Positions 1 to 9,700 of a DNA stretch of 37,554 bases are shown here, piece after piece. A program made the position numbers and the translations under genes. How positions within the stretch are numbered: the stretch's first letter is position 1; each line of letters opens with the position of its first letter. Source of the stretch: Pseudobutyrivibrio sp. (GTDB taxonomy: Bacteria > Bacillota > Clostridia > Lachnospirales > Lachnospiraceae); contig JAGBJE010000043.1 in NCBI GenBank assembly GCA_017934625.1, positions 1 to 37,554 on the forward strand, in the 5' to 3' direction. The notes beneath the pieces are model-generated. The model saw nothing but the letters and a program-made list of their open reading frames with translations, made no database searches and was not told where the DNA came from.

Positions 1-1
1 C

Positions 2-163
2 TGTATATTAAATGCTGCTTTCCTTGCAGCAGCAGACCCAAATGCTGGAGGAGAGGTTCACATGCAGCATTATCTAAATGCTGTTAAATACGAGTTTATC
101 AAGGTAGGTAAGGTATTTACCAAGGCCGACTTTGAGCCATATTCAGATTTGGTGGGACTATAA
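2..163 (+). CDS. AAA+ ATPase, Afp15/Pvc15-like, C-terminal end only (partial)
   Basis: The reading frame is open from the left edge to a TAA at 161-163 and gives about 53 residues. It contains NAAFLAAADPNAG, then an HYLNAVKYEFIKVGK helix and a short acidic tail. This resembles the C-terminal alpha-helical lid of the MoxR/FtsH-like AAA+ ATPases of eCIS loci, where NxxLNAAFLAA is followed by a helix with xxEYxKxGK. In AFP-type clusters this ATPase (Afp15) is needed for particle assembly. The Walker motifs lie outside the window, so the call rests on the tail and on the CIS context. The next gene starts 18 nt downstream and is probably co-transcribed. Confidence 0.62.
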   Translation, partial: CILNAAFLAAADPNAGGEVHMQHYLNAVKYEFIKVGKVFTKADFEPYSDLVGL

Positions 164-181
164 AAGGTGGAATAATAAAGT

Positions 182-856
182 ATGGATGACGTTAAATGGA
201 TGCGAAGCTTACTTTCTCACAATGTTCGTATGCCCCTTTCAATTATTCAGGGGTATGGGGAACTTTTGGAGGAAGGAAAACTTGATGATGAAAAACAAAA
301 GGAAGTAATAACAAAAATATGCGGTAACATTCGCTATCTTTCTAACATTCTAAAGCTTGTAATTGACAATGATAGTACAAACATAGAATACAAGTATGAA
401 ATCATAGATATGCTTGATGTGGTTAGAGAAGTCAGCAAGTATATGAAGGACTTTACAACAAAAAGGGGCATCAAGGTAAGCGTTATAAGCCAAAGCGCCA
501 AGGTTATGGTGAGGGCCGATAGATGGCAGTTTATTCGCTTGTTTTACAATCTTTTTGAAAACTCATTAAAGTATATGGGCAAAAGCGGAGAGATAAGCGT
601 CATGGTAAGTGAGGCAGGAAATGATAGTGTATTGATTGTTTATAAGGACACTGGAAAGGGAATGCCGGCTGCAGAAGTGGAGCATGTATTTGAAAGGGGC
701 TATAGAAGTGCTACACACATGGGAGAAAATGGACAAGGTATGGGAATGTATTTTGTTCATCAGATTATTGAGGATCATGGTGGGGATATAAGCGTTATTT
801 CTGATGTGGGAAAGGGATTTTCTGTAAGAATATTGCTTCCAGTCTCACAGGAGTAA
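182..856 (+). CDS. Sensor-less histidine-kinase-like ATPase
   Basis: A 224-aa soluble protein with the two core modules of a histidine kinase and no sensor or transmembrane part. The dimerisation helix carries SHNVRMPLSIIQGY with the candidate phospho-acceptor H13. The residue after it is Asn instead of the usual Glu/Asp that helps catalysis. The HATPase_c part has an N-box (N123 and N127 in NLFEN), a G1 box DTGKG (156-160) and a G2 box GQGMGM (184-189), so ATP binding looks intact. An AAGGTGG ribosome site at 164-170 precedes the ATG. No response regulator is seen in the window. It lies between the AAA+ ATPase and the candidate cargo genes. I infer control of CIS expression or assembly. It could act as a phosphatase or an ATP-binding scaffold rather than a kinase. 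Confidence 0.8.
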   Translation: MDDVKWMRSLLSHNVRMPLSIIQGYGELLEEGKLDDEKQKEVITKICGNIRYLSNILKLVIDNDSTNIEYKYEIIDMLDVVREVSKYMKDFTTKRGIKVSVISQSAKVMVRADRWQFIRLFYNLFENSLKYMGKSGEISVMVSEAGNDSVLIVYKDTGKGMPAAEVEHVFERGYRSATHMGENGQGMGMYFVHQIIEDHGGDISVISDVGKGFSVRILLPVSQE

Positions 857-877
857 GAGTGTAGGAGGAGAGGTACT

Positions 878-2275
878 ATGGCTGATCAATATGGAAATCT
901 ATTAATAGAAAAACAGCAGGAAAATCTACTGCAGGAGGACAAAAAAAACGAAGAGAATCTGATTGAACAACAAAAACAAAAAGAAGAACTTGATAGACGT
1001 ATTGAAGAAGATCGTATTACAAATATAGACCAAATAAATGAGGAAATTTTAAAATCTAAAGAGACACAGCAAATAAATCAGCCAGGCTCATTTAGTGACG
1101 TTCCGGTATTTAATAAACTGATAAGCAAAAAGGAAGCTAAGGCTATAGAAAAGGCTCGCAAGCAGGAAGAAAAAAAGGCTGCTCAAAAAAGATATAAAGA
1201 TGCCATTGGATTTGAAAAAAGATATACGGATTCTCGAAGTGATGATAGTCCAGCTATGGCTGCTATAAGAGAAGCCTTGAGGGTGTATTATACTGAAGAA
1301 GAAGAAGGTAAGGTGAATAGAGAAAGTGAAGATGAGGAAGTTAGGAATAATGCTTATGTGCAGTTAGGTAATAAGTTAGATGATATTGTAACAAAATGCA
1401 ATAAATATCTTCGTTTTAAAGTATGCTTTTCAAAAGCGGCTCGAGAGCGCACTAATAAAGTTAGAGAGCTAAGACAGGAAGCCATAAATAAAAGGGAAAA
1501 GGAAATAAAAGTTGATTCAGAAAGTCTTTTTATAAAAGATGCAGTAGCAAATAAAGCCAAAAAAAGTGAAGGTGGTATTAAGGGATTCTTTAAGGAAAGA
1601 ATTCCAGCAGGATTCAAATCCCTAGGTAGAACTATTGCAAAGCCATTTGTGAATACATTTGCTCATCGTTCAGCAGGTCAGGTGGCTAAGGAATTTTTGA
1701 GGGATCATATATGGGGTGGAATATTTAGAAATACGTTTAATATAGTTGCAATGGCAGCGCTTCTTCCTTTTTGGGCTGGGGGTGGATTGGTAAGAGGATG
1801 TGCCAGTATTTTAAATAAAACTGTCGGCACTAATATTAATTTAAACAAAATACATGTGGTCCATCTTCCGACTCCTCACTTACCTTCAACATGGACTAGA
1901 TATCACCAAGAAATGGCACGTGATAGAGAAATGCAGAAATTGAGGAGCAGTGAAGGCCCTGATAATGTAGCCCAAGAGGGGGATCGAGATTATTTGATTA
2001 ATAATCAATTTGATGGAAAACATTATGTGTCACCAGCTCAAAGTCCATTTTTTAGGTTGTTTGGATGGGCACCTACAATAGATAAAAAAGGAACTTCCGA
2101 GTTTTCATATAAAGACATGACGAAAGAAGAAATAAAAAATGCAAAAGCCGGTAAGAAATATTCCAACAAACTAATTAGATATTTTGGAGTAGAAGAACGT
2201 GCTCGTCAGGAGTATCTTACAACCATAAAAGAGTATGAGGAAGGAAATTATAGCGATGATGAGGACGATGAGTAG
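878..2275 (+). CDS. Candidate CIS cargo protein, paralog 1 (unknown function)
   Basis: A 465-aa protein of no family I recognise. Residues 1-110 are Gln/Glu/Lys-rich and probably disordered or coiled-coil. Residues ~120-215 form a helical module with DDSPAM (122-127), KCNKYLRF (C174, Y177, L178) and RERTNKVRELRQEA. A conserved block HRSAGQVAKEFLRDHIWGG leads into one hydrophobic stretch at ~288-305, long enough to cross a membrane. The C-terminus has FFRLFGW and MTKEEI motifs and a very acidic tail. It is a tandem paralog of the next gene. There is no signal peptide. The disordered N-terminus and place beside the calpain-like protein suggest CIS cargo, perhaps membrane-active; this is inference. 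The ribosome site AGGAGGAGAGG directly precedes the ATG. Confidence 0.7.
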   Translation: MADQYGNLLIEKQQENLLQEDKKNEENLIEQQKQKEELDRRIEEDRITNIDQINEEILKSKETQQINQPGSFSDVPVFNKLISKKEAKAIEKARKQEEKKAAQKRYKDAIGFEKRYTDSRSDDSPAMAAIREALRVYYTEEEEGKVNRESEDEEVRNNAYVQLGNKLDDIVTKCNKYLRFKVCFSKAARERTNKVRELRQEAINKREKEIKVDSESLFIKDAVANKAKKSEGGIKGFFKERIPAGFKSLGRTIAKPFVNTFAHRSAGQVAKEFLRDHIWGGIFRNTFNIVAMAALLPFWAGGGLVRGCASILNKTVGTNINLNKIHVVHLPTPHLPSTWTRYHQEMARDREMQKLRSSEGPDNVAQEGDRDYLINNQFDGKHYVSPAQSPFFRLFGWAPTIDKKGTSEFSYKDMTKEEIKNAKAGKKYSNKLIRYFGVEERARQEYLTTIKEYEEGNYSDDEDDE

Positions 2276-2328
2276 ATATAATAATTAGCCTAAATATAGT
2301 TAATACAAACAAGTGGGAAAGGATTATT

Positions 2329-3666
2329 ATGGCTGATGTTGGCAATGGTTTGATTCAACTTAATCAGGAAGAAAAAAATAAAGATATCTTTAATCTTGGA
2401 ATAAATGAGGAGGAAACCAGTCTACTTACTACGGAAGAAAAACTTATGAATCCAGCATTAGCTGAGGAACATAAGAAGAGTGAGACTATAAAATCGTTGA
2501 ACCAAGAAAAGGAGCAACAAATAGGTAAGTCAGGCTCATTTGATTATCTTCAAGAACTTAAACCCAAAAGCACTAATAAAATGGATAATCTTCAGAAAAA
2601 TTCTCAGAGTAGAGAAGAAAAGAAGGCAGTAGAGGAAGATTATCGATATTCTATACAATTTCATCAAGACTATGCTAAACCAAGACGCGAAGACAGTTCG
2701 GCTATGAGGGCTATAAGAGCTGCAATGAAGGAATACTTTGATACTAAAGAGCATATAGAAAATAAATCAAAAGAAGCAACTGATCCTATTAGTGACGAAG
2801 CAAAATTACTAGATAATGAGGAATTAGACGAAAAGCTAGAAAATATTGAACAGAAATGTAATAGTTATTTACGGTTTAGGATAAGTTTTTCAAAAAAAGC
2901 GAAAGAACATACCGCCCAAGTAAAAGAAGTTCGAGAAAAGGCTAAAGAAATGCGAAAGACTAATGCTTTAAGAGAAGGAGATGTTAGTAAAGAAACTAGA
3001 AGTGTTGGAAAGAGTATTAAGAACTTTTTTACCAATAGAATACCAAGTGGTTTTAAGAATGTTGGGCGAAGCATAAAAAAGCCATTTGTTAATACATTTT
3101 CCCATCGCTCAGCAGGACAGGTCGCTAAAGGATTTTTGAGAGATCATATTTGGGGCGGAGTATTTAGAAATGCATTTAATTTAGTTGCCATGGGGGTGGT
3201 ACTTCCATTTTGGATGGCAAATGTAGCTGTAAAAAAAAGTGCGACTATTTTACAAAAAGCAACAAATAATAGTATTAATGCAGATAAAATAAAGGTTATA
3301 CCTCTACCGATGCCACATTTACCGTCTACATGGACCAGATATCACGATGAAATGTATGGACATAAGGAAAGTTCTACAAAGGAAAATAGCGATAATTCCA
3401 GCACGAGTGAAGGAGAAATAGAAAAAAGACGTAAAAAGGAAGATCCTACCAAAGGTACATTTTTTAAGTTGTTTGGATGGCATCCTAAAATGGATCAAAA
3501 AGGAAGTGGTCCTTCTTACGAAGGAATGACTAGAGAAGAAATAAAAAAAGCAAAAGATGCTAGAATATATCCAATTAAGCAAGACAGGGATTCTATAATG
3601 GAACGTGCACGTTTGGAACAACTCAGTATTTTGGAAAGTATTGAAGATGATTTACAGGAAGATTGA
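2329..3666 (+). CDS. Candidate CIS cargo protein, paralog 2 (unknown function)
   Basis: A 445-aa tandem paralog of the preceding gene, separated by 53 nt. It repeats the architecture: charged N-terminus, EDSSAM (121-126), KCNSYLRF (C177, Y180, L181), QVKEVREKA, then HRSAGQVAKGFLRDHIWGG, a hydrophobic segment at ~283-300, the PHLPSTWTRYH motif, FFKLFGW and MTREEI near the end. The central block around the hydrophobic segment is the best conserved part and the charged arms have diverged, as expected if the centre is the functional part. Function unknown. Likely options are a pore-forming or membrane-targeted effector or an internal structural protein. A GGGAAAGGA ribosome site precedes the ATG. 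Confidence 0.7.
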   Translation: MADVGNGLIQLNQEEKNKDIFNLGINEEETSLLTTEEKLMNPALAEEHKKSETIKSLNQEKEQQIGKSGSFDYLQELKPKSTNKMDNLQKNSQSREEKKAVEEDYRYSIQFHQDYAKPRREDSSAMRAIRAAMKEYFDTKEHIENKSKEATDPISDEAKLLDNEELDEKLENIEQKCNSYLRFRISFSKKAKEHTAQVKEVREKAKEMRKTNALREGDVSKETRSVGKSIKNFFTNRIPSGFKNVGRSIKKPFVNTFSHRSAGQVAKGFLRDHIWGGVFRNAFNLVAMGVVLPFWMANVAVKKSATILQKATNNSINADKIKVIPLPMPHLPSTWTRYHDEMYGHKESSTKENSDNSSTSEGEIEKRRKKEDPTKGTFFKLFGWHPKMDQKGSGPSYEGMTREEIKKAKDARIYPIKQDRDSIMERARLEQLSILESIEDDLQED

Positions 3667-3697
3667 TTTTTAATTAGGGAAGTTGGGGGCATGGAAT

Positions 3698-4108
3698 ATG
3701 AAAGATACAAATATTAGGGATGTATTTGCAGATGATCCACAGGTTGAAATTGAAGGTGAAATAACGGACCCAGATGAACTATTAATTAAAGTGTTAAATT
3801 CGCAGAAATTTAAGGATACATATTCAAATCTAGAGAATGCTAAGATGGAAGCCTTACCTTTTTTCGAAGAGGATGTTATAAGAAATGTGGATGCATTGAC
3901 TAGAAAAATTCAAACATGGGACAGCGAAACTGTAAAAAATGTTCCTTATGATGAATTGGAACAGACATTTTTATGCCTTTATGACAACCTTTACGTATTA
4001 ATTCAAAATGTAAATCCACTATGGCAGGTAGGAATGGAAAGAATCAAGCTACTAAAGGATTATCAAGATTTGTATGTAGAAATGCTTAAGGTGAGAGGGG
4101 AACTTTAA
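3698..4108 (+). CDS. Small acidic helical protein, possible cargo adaptor
   Basis: 136 aa from the ATG at 3698. A TTG at 3683 is in frame, but the GGGGG stretch at 3685-3690 is well placed for the ATG and not for the TTG. The protein is acidic at its N-terminus and predicted mostly helical afterwards, with an aromatic-rich middle (LCLYDNLYVLIQNVNPLWQVG). I recognise no family. It follows the two paralogs directly and its stop is one nucleotide before the next ATG, so it is in the same operon. Size, acidity and position suit a chaperone or adaptor for the preceding proteins; this is inference from context alone. Confidence 0.6.
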   Translation: MKDTNIRDVFADDPQVEIEGEITDPDELLIKVLNSQKFKDTYSNLENAKMEALPFFEEDVIRNVDALTRKIQTWDSETVKNVPYDELEQTFLCLYDNLYVLIQNVNPLWQVGMERIKLLKDYQDLYVEMLKVRGEL

Positions 4109-4109
4109 T

Positions 4110-5111
4110 ATGGTAACACGAATATCAAAGGAAAATATTTCTTTTTTTGAACATCTGATACCAGATGATTTGATTGAGGATTTATTAATTAGAAAAGATA
4201 CTGTTGGACTTGGGTGTCTACGTAGGGATTTTGATGGAAATTTTGACGGATTTGGAACGTTAATTCTTGTGAGAGAATATGACGAAAATGAAAATGTGGA
4301 TAATTTTAATATAAAATGGCTATATGTAGATTCGAACAGACGAGACGATGGTATAGCATGTGAACTAATTACGGAAGTCTTCTGGGAATTTGGAAATACT
4401 GAAGTGCCTACGATGACTGTAGATATACCTGCCATGGAACGGTATGATGAGTTGGGATTGTTCTTTAATGATTGGCACTTCAAGTTTTTGCCTACCTATA
4501 CTGTTGACTTTGAAATGCCACTTACAGACCTAAAGAAAAATGAGTATTTTTCAGGCATAACCAAGGATACTGCTGTCAAGGGGGTAGTGCCTCTTAGCTC
4601 GGTAGAAGAAAAAGCATTAAAGTATTTTTTGAGAGAGCTGAGGAAAAAGTACATAAAAAGAGGTCTATATGTGGATATTATGCTTACTGAGTACAGTAAG
4701 GACTATTTTGACCCAGAAATCTCTAGTGCCATTGTAAAAAATGGAATTGTAGATGGGGCTATGCTTGTACATACTCGTCCAAGCGGCAGGTATGAAATAA
4801 TTGTCTTTGATACCTTGTTGGATAATCAAAAAATGAACCTTTTGAAATTGATGAATAAAACATACCAGGCAGCCCTAAAAGCCAATAAGAAAAATGCAAC
4901 CGTCTATCACAAATGCTACAACGAGCGTGGCATGGATTTTATAGACGGCTTGTTTGGAACCCATGAAACACCTTATGTACTGCGAGGAATGATTGAAAAT
5001 TCCTCCGTAGCTTTGTCGTCAGAAGATTGGGAAGAAATAAAGGAGGAGTACTGGAAGGATAATCCTGATCTGTATGAAGATGTAAAAGCAATTGTTACTG
5101 GTAATTATTAG
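4110..5111 (+). CDS. Tandem GNAT-like protein
   Basis: 333 aa. The N-terminal ~140 residues follow a GNAT acetyltransferase pattern: a strand WLYVDSN followed by RRDDGIA, which fits the acetyl-CoA pyrophosphate loop R-x-x-G-x-A (R78, G81, A83), then a helix and the PTMTVDIP strand. Residues ~165-300 look like a second, more degenerate GNAT-like half with YEIIVFDTLLDNQKM and a YHKCYNERGMDFI segment. If active it would acetylate a small molecule or a protein. The acceptor cannot be read from sequence. It runs convergently into a related gene on the minus strand with only five bases between the stops. A role in modifying or neutralising cargo is possible but unproven. Confidence 0.62.
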   Translation: MVTRISKENISFFEHLIPDDLIEDLLIRKDTVGLGCLRRDFDGNFDGFGTLILVREYDENENVDNFNIKWLYVDSNRRDDGIACELITEVFWEFGNTEVPTMTVDIPAMERYDELGLFFNDWHFKFLPTYTVDFEMPLTDLKKNEYFSGITKDTAVKGVVPLSSVEEKALKYFLRELRKKYIKRGLYVDIMLTEYSKDYFDPEISSAIVKNGIVDGAMLVHTRPSGRYEIIVFDTLLDNQKMNLLKLMNKTYQAALKANKKNATVYHKCYNERGMDFIDGLFGTHETPYVLRGMIENSSVALSSEDWEEIKEEYWKDNPDLYEDVKAIVTGNY

Positions 5112-5116
5112 AGCCT

Positions 5117-6001
5117 TTATAGCATGTCGCTCTCGAGTACACCCACCCTAACTAGACCAGGATGATGTGCAGGAAAAAGGGTATCCAAAAGCTTCCCGGT
5201 TAATTCAGATTTAGGAGCTATAGAAATCACGGTATCATCTGAGTAGCTTTTTGACATCAAAACAGAAAAGCATAGTAGTAGGAGCGGGAACAAAGGCTCA
5301 GAACTTCCTATCTTATTAAAATATACAAGATCGATAACATTGGTGTCGTGCTTTACAAATAACAATAAAAAGGCAGGGTGTTTGCCTGAAGAATCCAGCA
5401 CCAGGGCACTTATACTCTGCTCATATGTTCCTTTTAGAGGAGAGAGTCCAACTTTTGTAAGTGAACTAGAAAGCTTTTGCCAAATATCATTTGTAAGCTC
5501 CGAAAGCTGTATAATTGTTCCTTTATGAAAAGCTGCCGAGGCTGATTGGCGCAGCTTTGTGCCAGTTAGTTGATGATTATTTCTTATCTCACCAAGAGTA
5601 ATATCCAACTTAAAATGATTTTCCAAATGAAATATAAAAGCCCAGTTTTGGAAAAAGTAATAGAGAGAATCATATTCACCGCTAGAAGGGAAACGAACTT
5701 CGATTGGTCTTGTTCCAACGATATCAAATAGTTTATTCATCAAAGCATCACCAACCCTTCTAAGACGGAAGAGTTCACCTACATAAATCCACTCAAGTTT
5801 TACAGATTTTTCCACGGAAAAGATAATAAGTCCGCATGCAGTATACTGATTATCCAGTTTGTATGCTGCACCTAATGCAAAGGTGTTAGCAGCTTTTAGC
5901 ATATTGGTATAATTCGTAGGAGCAAAATCTTTAAAGCTGCTTTGGTTTTTCGAATCTATGGAGGTTATATGCAGAGTAATTTTTCGATTCTTTGGTGACA
6001 T
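5117..6001 (-). CDS. Tandem GNAT-like protein, diverged relative of the convergent neighbour
   Basis: 294 aa and the only minus-strand gene in the window. LEWIYVGELF is followed by R81-R-V-G84-D-A86, again fitting the R-x-x-G-x-A loop of GNAT enzymes, then a helix and a VRFPSSGEYDSLYYFFQNWAF segment. That segment lines up with the neighbour's DIPAMERYDELGLFFNDWHF, so the two genes are probably paralogs. The C-terminal half is less clear but has a similar layout (LSELTNDIWQKLSSSLTK versus LSSVEEKALKYFLRELRK). A GAGGT ribosome site precedes the ATG. A plus-strand transcript from the upstream genes would read antisense through it as far as the terminator at 6016-6041. Activity and target are unknown. 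Confidence 0.6.
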   Translation of the reverse strand: MSPKNRKITLHITSIDSKNQSSFKDFAPTNYTNMLKAANTFALGAAYKLDNQYTACGLIIFSVEKSVKLEWIYVGELFRLRRVGDALMNKLFDIVGTRPIEVRFPSSGEYDSLYYFFQNWAFIFHLENHFKLDITLGEIRNNHQLTGTKLRQSASAAFHKGTIIQLSELTNDIWQKLSSSLTKVGLSPLKGTYEQSISALVLDSSGKHPAFLLLFVKHDTNVIDLVYFNKIGSSEPLFPLLLLCFSVLMSKSYSDDTVISIAPKSELTGKLLDTLFPAHHPGLVRVGVLESDML

Positions 6002-6015
6002 TATAATACCTCATA

Positions 6016-6041
6016 AGCTCGGCTAATTGAGCTGTTTTTTT
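6016..6041 (+). terminator. Intrinsic terminator on the plus strand
   Basis: Stem AGCTCGG (6016-6022), loop CTAA, stem TTGAGCT (6027-6033), with two G-T wobble pairs, then G and seven T (6035-6041). It would stop plus-strand transcripts that have crossed the minus-strand GNAT gene, before the next plus-strand gene. Confidence 0.5.
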
Positions 6042-6083
6042 ATAATAATTGTATATCAATTCTAATTGGAAAAGCAAGGAGGA
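6041..6083 (+). promoter_or_regulatory. Divergent promoter region and ribosome binding site for the calpain unit
   Basis: This AT-rich gap separates a minus-strand start (6001) from a plus-strand start (6087), so promoters are expected in both directions. A perfect TATAAT lies at 6041-6046 and a TATATC at 6052-6057, with TTGAGC at 6027-6032 as a weak -35 for the latter (19-nt spacing). AAGGAGG at 6076-6082 is the ribosome site and decides for the ATG at 6087 over the in-frame TTG at 6066. The exact promoters are uncertain. Confidence 0.3.
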
Positions 6084-6086
6084 GCT

Positions 6087-6776
6087 ATGGAAACAGAAAA
6101 ATATATCACATCTATTTTGATACCAGATTTACTTCAGGCAGCGGCTAAATTAAAGGGATATGTGGATAATTTTTCTGCGCCTGTGGAAGTAGATACAGAC
6201 AATCTAACAATAGATGCCGAAGGATATCCAGCTATATCCTTTAAGACAGGGGAAACATATTTTACAATTGGTGTGTTTCCAATTAATTTAGACGAAGTGA
6301 ACCAGGAGCCAGTATTTTGGTATAGAATCGCATGCCTTGCTTTTTCACCGTGGGAGTTTCCCATGGGTTACCTTCCTTCGGATAATCCATTTCTTATATA
6401 TCTTCCAGAGTTATACATTAATATTATTTCTGAAGATGATGGTAAAGCGAACCACAACATTTTAGAACAATCCTTCTGCAGGGTTAGAACGGAAGGCTTG
6501 TTTTGGCAGCTTCAAGATTATATCCCTGATTGTCAGCTTACCAATAAAAATGGAAAGCGCGTAATTCTTATCTTAGAGGAAGGAGAATCTGTGGATGAAT
6601 ATGAAGAAATAAACGTTTATTATGACAGGCTTTTAACTGAAAGTATATGTTTATTGTGTGTGGAATGGAGAAATCATGTTGCCTACATTCCTGAGGAGGG
6701 AGAAAGAGACGAAGATGTCAAACATTATTTACAGATTTTATCTCTTACAGCAGCACATTTTGAGGAGGTGGAATAA
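6087..6776 (+). CDS. Unknown protein translationally coupled to the calpain-like protein; possible chaperone or immunity partner
   Basis: 229 aa from the ATG at 6087, chosen because AAGGAGG sits just upstream; the in-frame TTG at 6066 overlaps that site. No family recognised. The protein is soluble, acidic and mixed alpha/beta, with ETYFTIGVFPINLDEV, WYRIACLAFSPWEFPMGYLP and a C-terminal LTESICLLCVEWRNHVAYIP segment. Its stop overlaps the next ATG by one base (TAATG), so the pair is translationally coupled and probably made in fixed ratio. A small gene directly before a large toxin-like gene is typical of a dedicated chaperone, adaptor or inhibitor; this is inference from position and size only. 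Confidence 0.65.
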   Translation: METEKYITSILIPDLLQAAAKLKGYVDNFSAPVEVDTDNLTIDAEGYPAISFKTGETYFTIGVFPINLDEVNQEPVFWYRIACLAFSPWEFPMGYLPSDNPFLIYLPELYINIISEDDGKANHNILEQSFCRVRTEGLFWQLQDYIPDCQLTNKNGKRVILILEEGESVDEYEEINVYYDRLLTESICLLCVEWRNHVAYIPEEGERDEDVKHYLQILSLTAAHFEEVE

Positions 6777-9700
6777 TGGACGGAGGACACATTCCATATG
6801 AGGAATTAGAGAAAAAGTTAGAAATCGTGCCAGAAGAAATGGCGGAAGATTTTGGAAGAAAGACTGTAAATATTGATAATGCATTCATAGAAAATAAATT
6901 AAATAAGGATTCTGATGATATATATAACAGTTTACAAAAACAATCAAAATATGTTCCTCCAGTTCAAATAAAAGCTGGAAGCGCAAATGAAGAAGTCCAG
7001 CATGACCCGGTATATTCAAGGGAAGTGGGAGCAATGGAACTTTCCAAGGAGGATGAGAAAGTCATTGAGAATAAGGCAAGCTTTTCACAGGTGGACAGCG
7101 TTGCGGTAAAAATGAATCAGCAAAAAGATAAAACAGCTTTTGCAAACAAGGCGAAAGCTGTTTTGGACTCATGGAAATTTGGCGGAGATAGTGCCAAAAT
7201 GAAATTCTTGAAGAAGAATATACGGCGGCTTAATGAGCTTCTAGGTGAAAAAGAAGTAAATCAAGCGAGGCTTTTAGAGCAGTACAAGACTGTTATTTCA
7301 ATATCAGAAGATTATCTAAGAGAGCGAGACAAAGGCGGTAAGGGACACTATGCCAAGCGCCATGAGAAGGTTCGCAATCTGATGGAGGAGTGTAAGAAGA
7401 ATGCTGAACTTTTGAGTGCCGATGCATACACTGAAAATGTGACAAAAGATCGTGAGTATGAAGGCATGCGCACTGAGGTAAAGAACCTTGCTAAGAAAGA
7501 AAATATAAAAAATATAAACGATGCATTGTTTAATGGCGTTAAGGATAAAAATGGAGTAAAAAAGAAATCTCTCAATGATATGTTTATGACTATTCTTCCT
7601 AAGTCAGCGGATGAGTTTAACCTGCTTAAGGATGAGATGAAAGCCAACTATGAAATTATAATCAATCAGCTCAAGTTAGAAGAAAGTAAGTCTGCAATAC
7701 TTTATTCCACAAAAGAAAATCGAATGAAAAAGGAACTTTTGAGGAAAAGGTTTGAGCGAGAGCTTGAAATTTTAAAAAGCAGGTCTTTTAGCGATATAAG
7801 TAAGGGTATGATGACATGGAAAGACCTTTTGCTTGAAAAAAAGGAGGTTAGGCTCCAGGAAAAAGACATACATGGCGAAAAATACAAGAATGCTGATTTT
7901 CGTATGAAGCGAAGTGAGAACGGTGAAGATGCAACGAATAAATTTTTGTCATTATTAAATGTGGGTAATCTTTTTTCGAGAACATATAAATCATCTGTAA
8001 AATTATCTTTTGGAGAGGAGGAAGATTCAGTTGTAGATGGCTATGTGGCAGAAAACAGTACAAAACAGATAGGCGGAAAAGAGGTTGAAGGTCAGTCTCT
8101 ATCGGAAGCTATGAATGCTGCCATGGAAAACAAGATTAATCTCATGTATTCAAAAGAAGCAATATGCAAGATGAATACGATTAGGCTTTTAGATACAATT
8201 TGCGGTAACACAAATCGTACAGAGGATAGTTTTAAGGTTTGGACAGAAATAAAAAATATAGAGAATAAGTCATACATTGTTATCACAGATGTGCAGGCGA
8301 GATTTAATGGTGAATCTTTTGGTCTGGAGAATTTTGATGCCATAAATCAAAAAAAAGATGGCACTACACAAGAGGAAATAGTATCAAAAAATGGCTCTTT
8401 AAATACTTATTATTATGATATTAATATTGCGAAGGAAATATTGAAGCTAGATCCTATCCAAGTCACAAAAGCACTAGAGGAAAGTGCATCACTTTCGAAA
8501 GAACAGGCCAAGGCTTTTTTAGACCGCTTGGGAGAAGTACAATATGCTCTTAATAAAGATTTGAATGAAAAGGATGGAAAGGGCTTCAAACGGACTGAAC
8601 AGGACAAGAAGATACAGCAAGCTAAAGCATCAGGGGATTTGAAAAAGGTAAAAGAGTTATTAAAAGTTAAGGAAGCTACTGAAATTAATTATGCAGAAAG
8701 CAGTTATAAATATGCTTATATTCATGAATCACTTATTCGTGATAAAGGAATGAAAGGTAAAATCAAATATGATAAAAAAATGATTTATGTAAAAGAACAA
8801 GTGGTGGATAAGGCGACTGGAGAAATCAAATATGAAGAAAAAAAGCTGGAAGATATGACAAAAGAGGAAATAGAGGAGCATGAATCTAATGTAAAAAAAC
8901 AGCTAGAAATTTTGAATAGTGATTTGGGGCTGACTGATCTAGAAAAATCGAATCGTGGTTTAGATGAAGAAATGGAATCAGTCAAAAAAAGAGAAGCTAA
9001 ACGTAGTAAAATAAATAATATGGTGAGTGATATAAACGAAAATAGTGATAAATATTCTAAAGAAGTTATAGCTTGTATGAATATTGTAGGGGAGTGGTGC
9101 AAATACAATTTCTCGGGGCAGATATTTAAAAGTCATAAGAGCTATAACGCCGCCGACGTATGGAATATATTTAATGCACCTGAAAAAATTAAACAGCGAA
9201 AGGAATTAGAAAAAAGTTATCAGAAAGAAGTAGAAAACGAAGAAGCAAAAAAACGTAAAGAAAGAAGAAACGCTCGTTTAAGTAAAATCAATGAAGAGCC
9301 GATTGAGGCTAATAAAGAGGTTGAAACAAATGTAGTAAAAAGCAAAACCGAGGTTGAGTTGGAAAAAGCCAAGAATGAGAGAGAAGAACAAGCCAAGAAA
9401 TTAAAAAAAACCTATAGAGATGTACCAACCATGATGATGGATATCGAGCAGAATATGAGAAATTCTGCAATAAATGCACTGAAGACGCAAATAGATACTC
9501 AAAATAATGAAGAAGTGAAAAACCAGCTTAAAGCTATATTGGATGAAATTACTAGCGGAGAAAAAGGCGAGCTGATAGTTCCAAAGGGTGAGATTCTTGA
9601 GATTCATGATGACGAATTGGCACATAACGAGCATGAATTTATATCATTTAAGGATTGGGTACTCTTTCCACATGAACCTTCGATTGAGGATGTTAACCAA

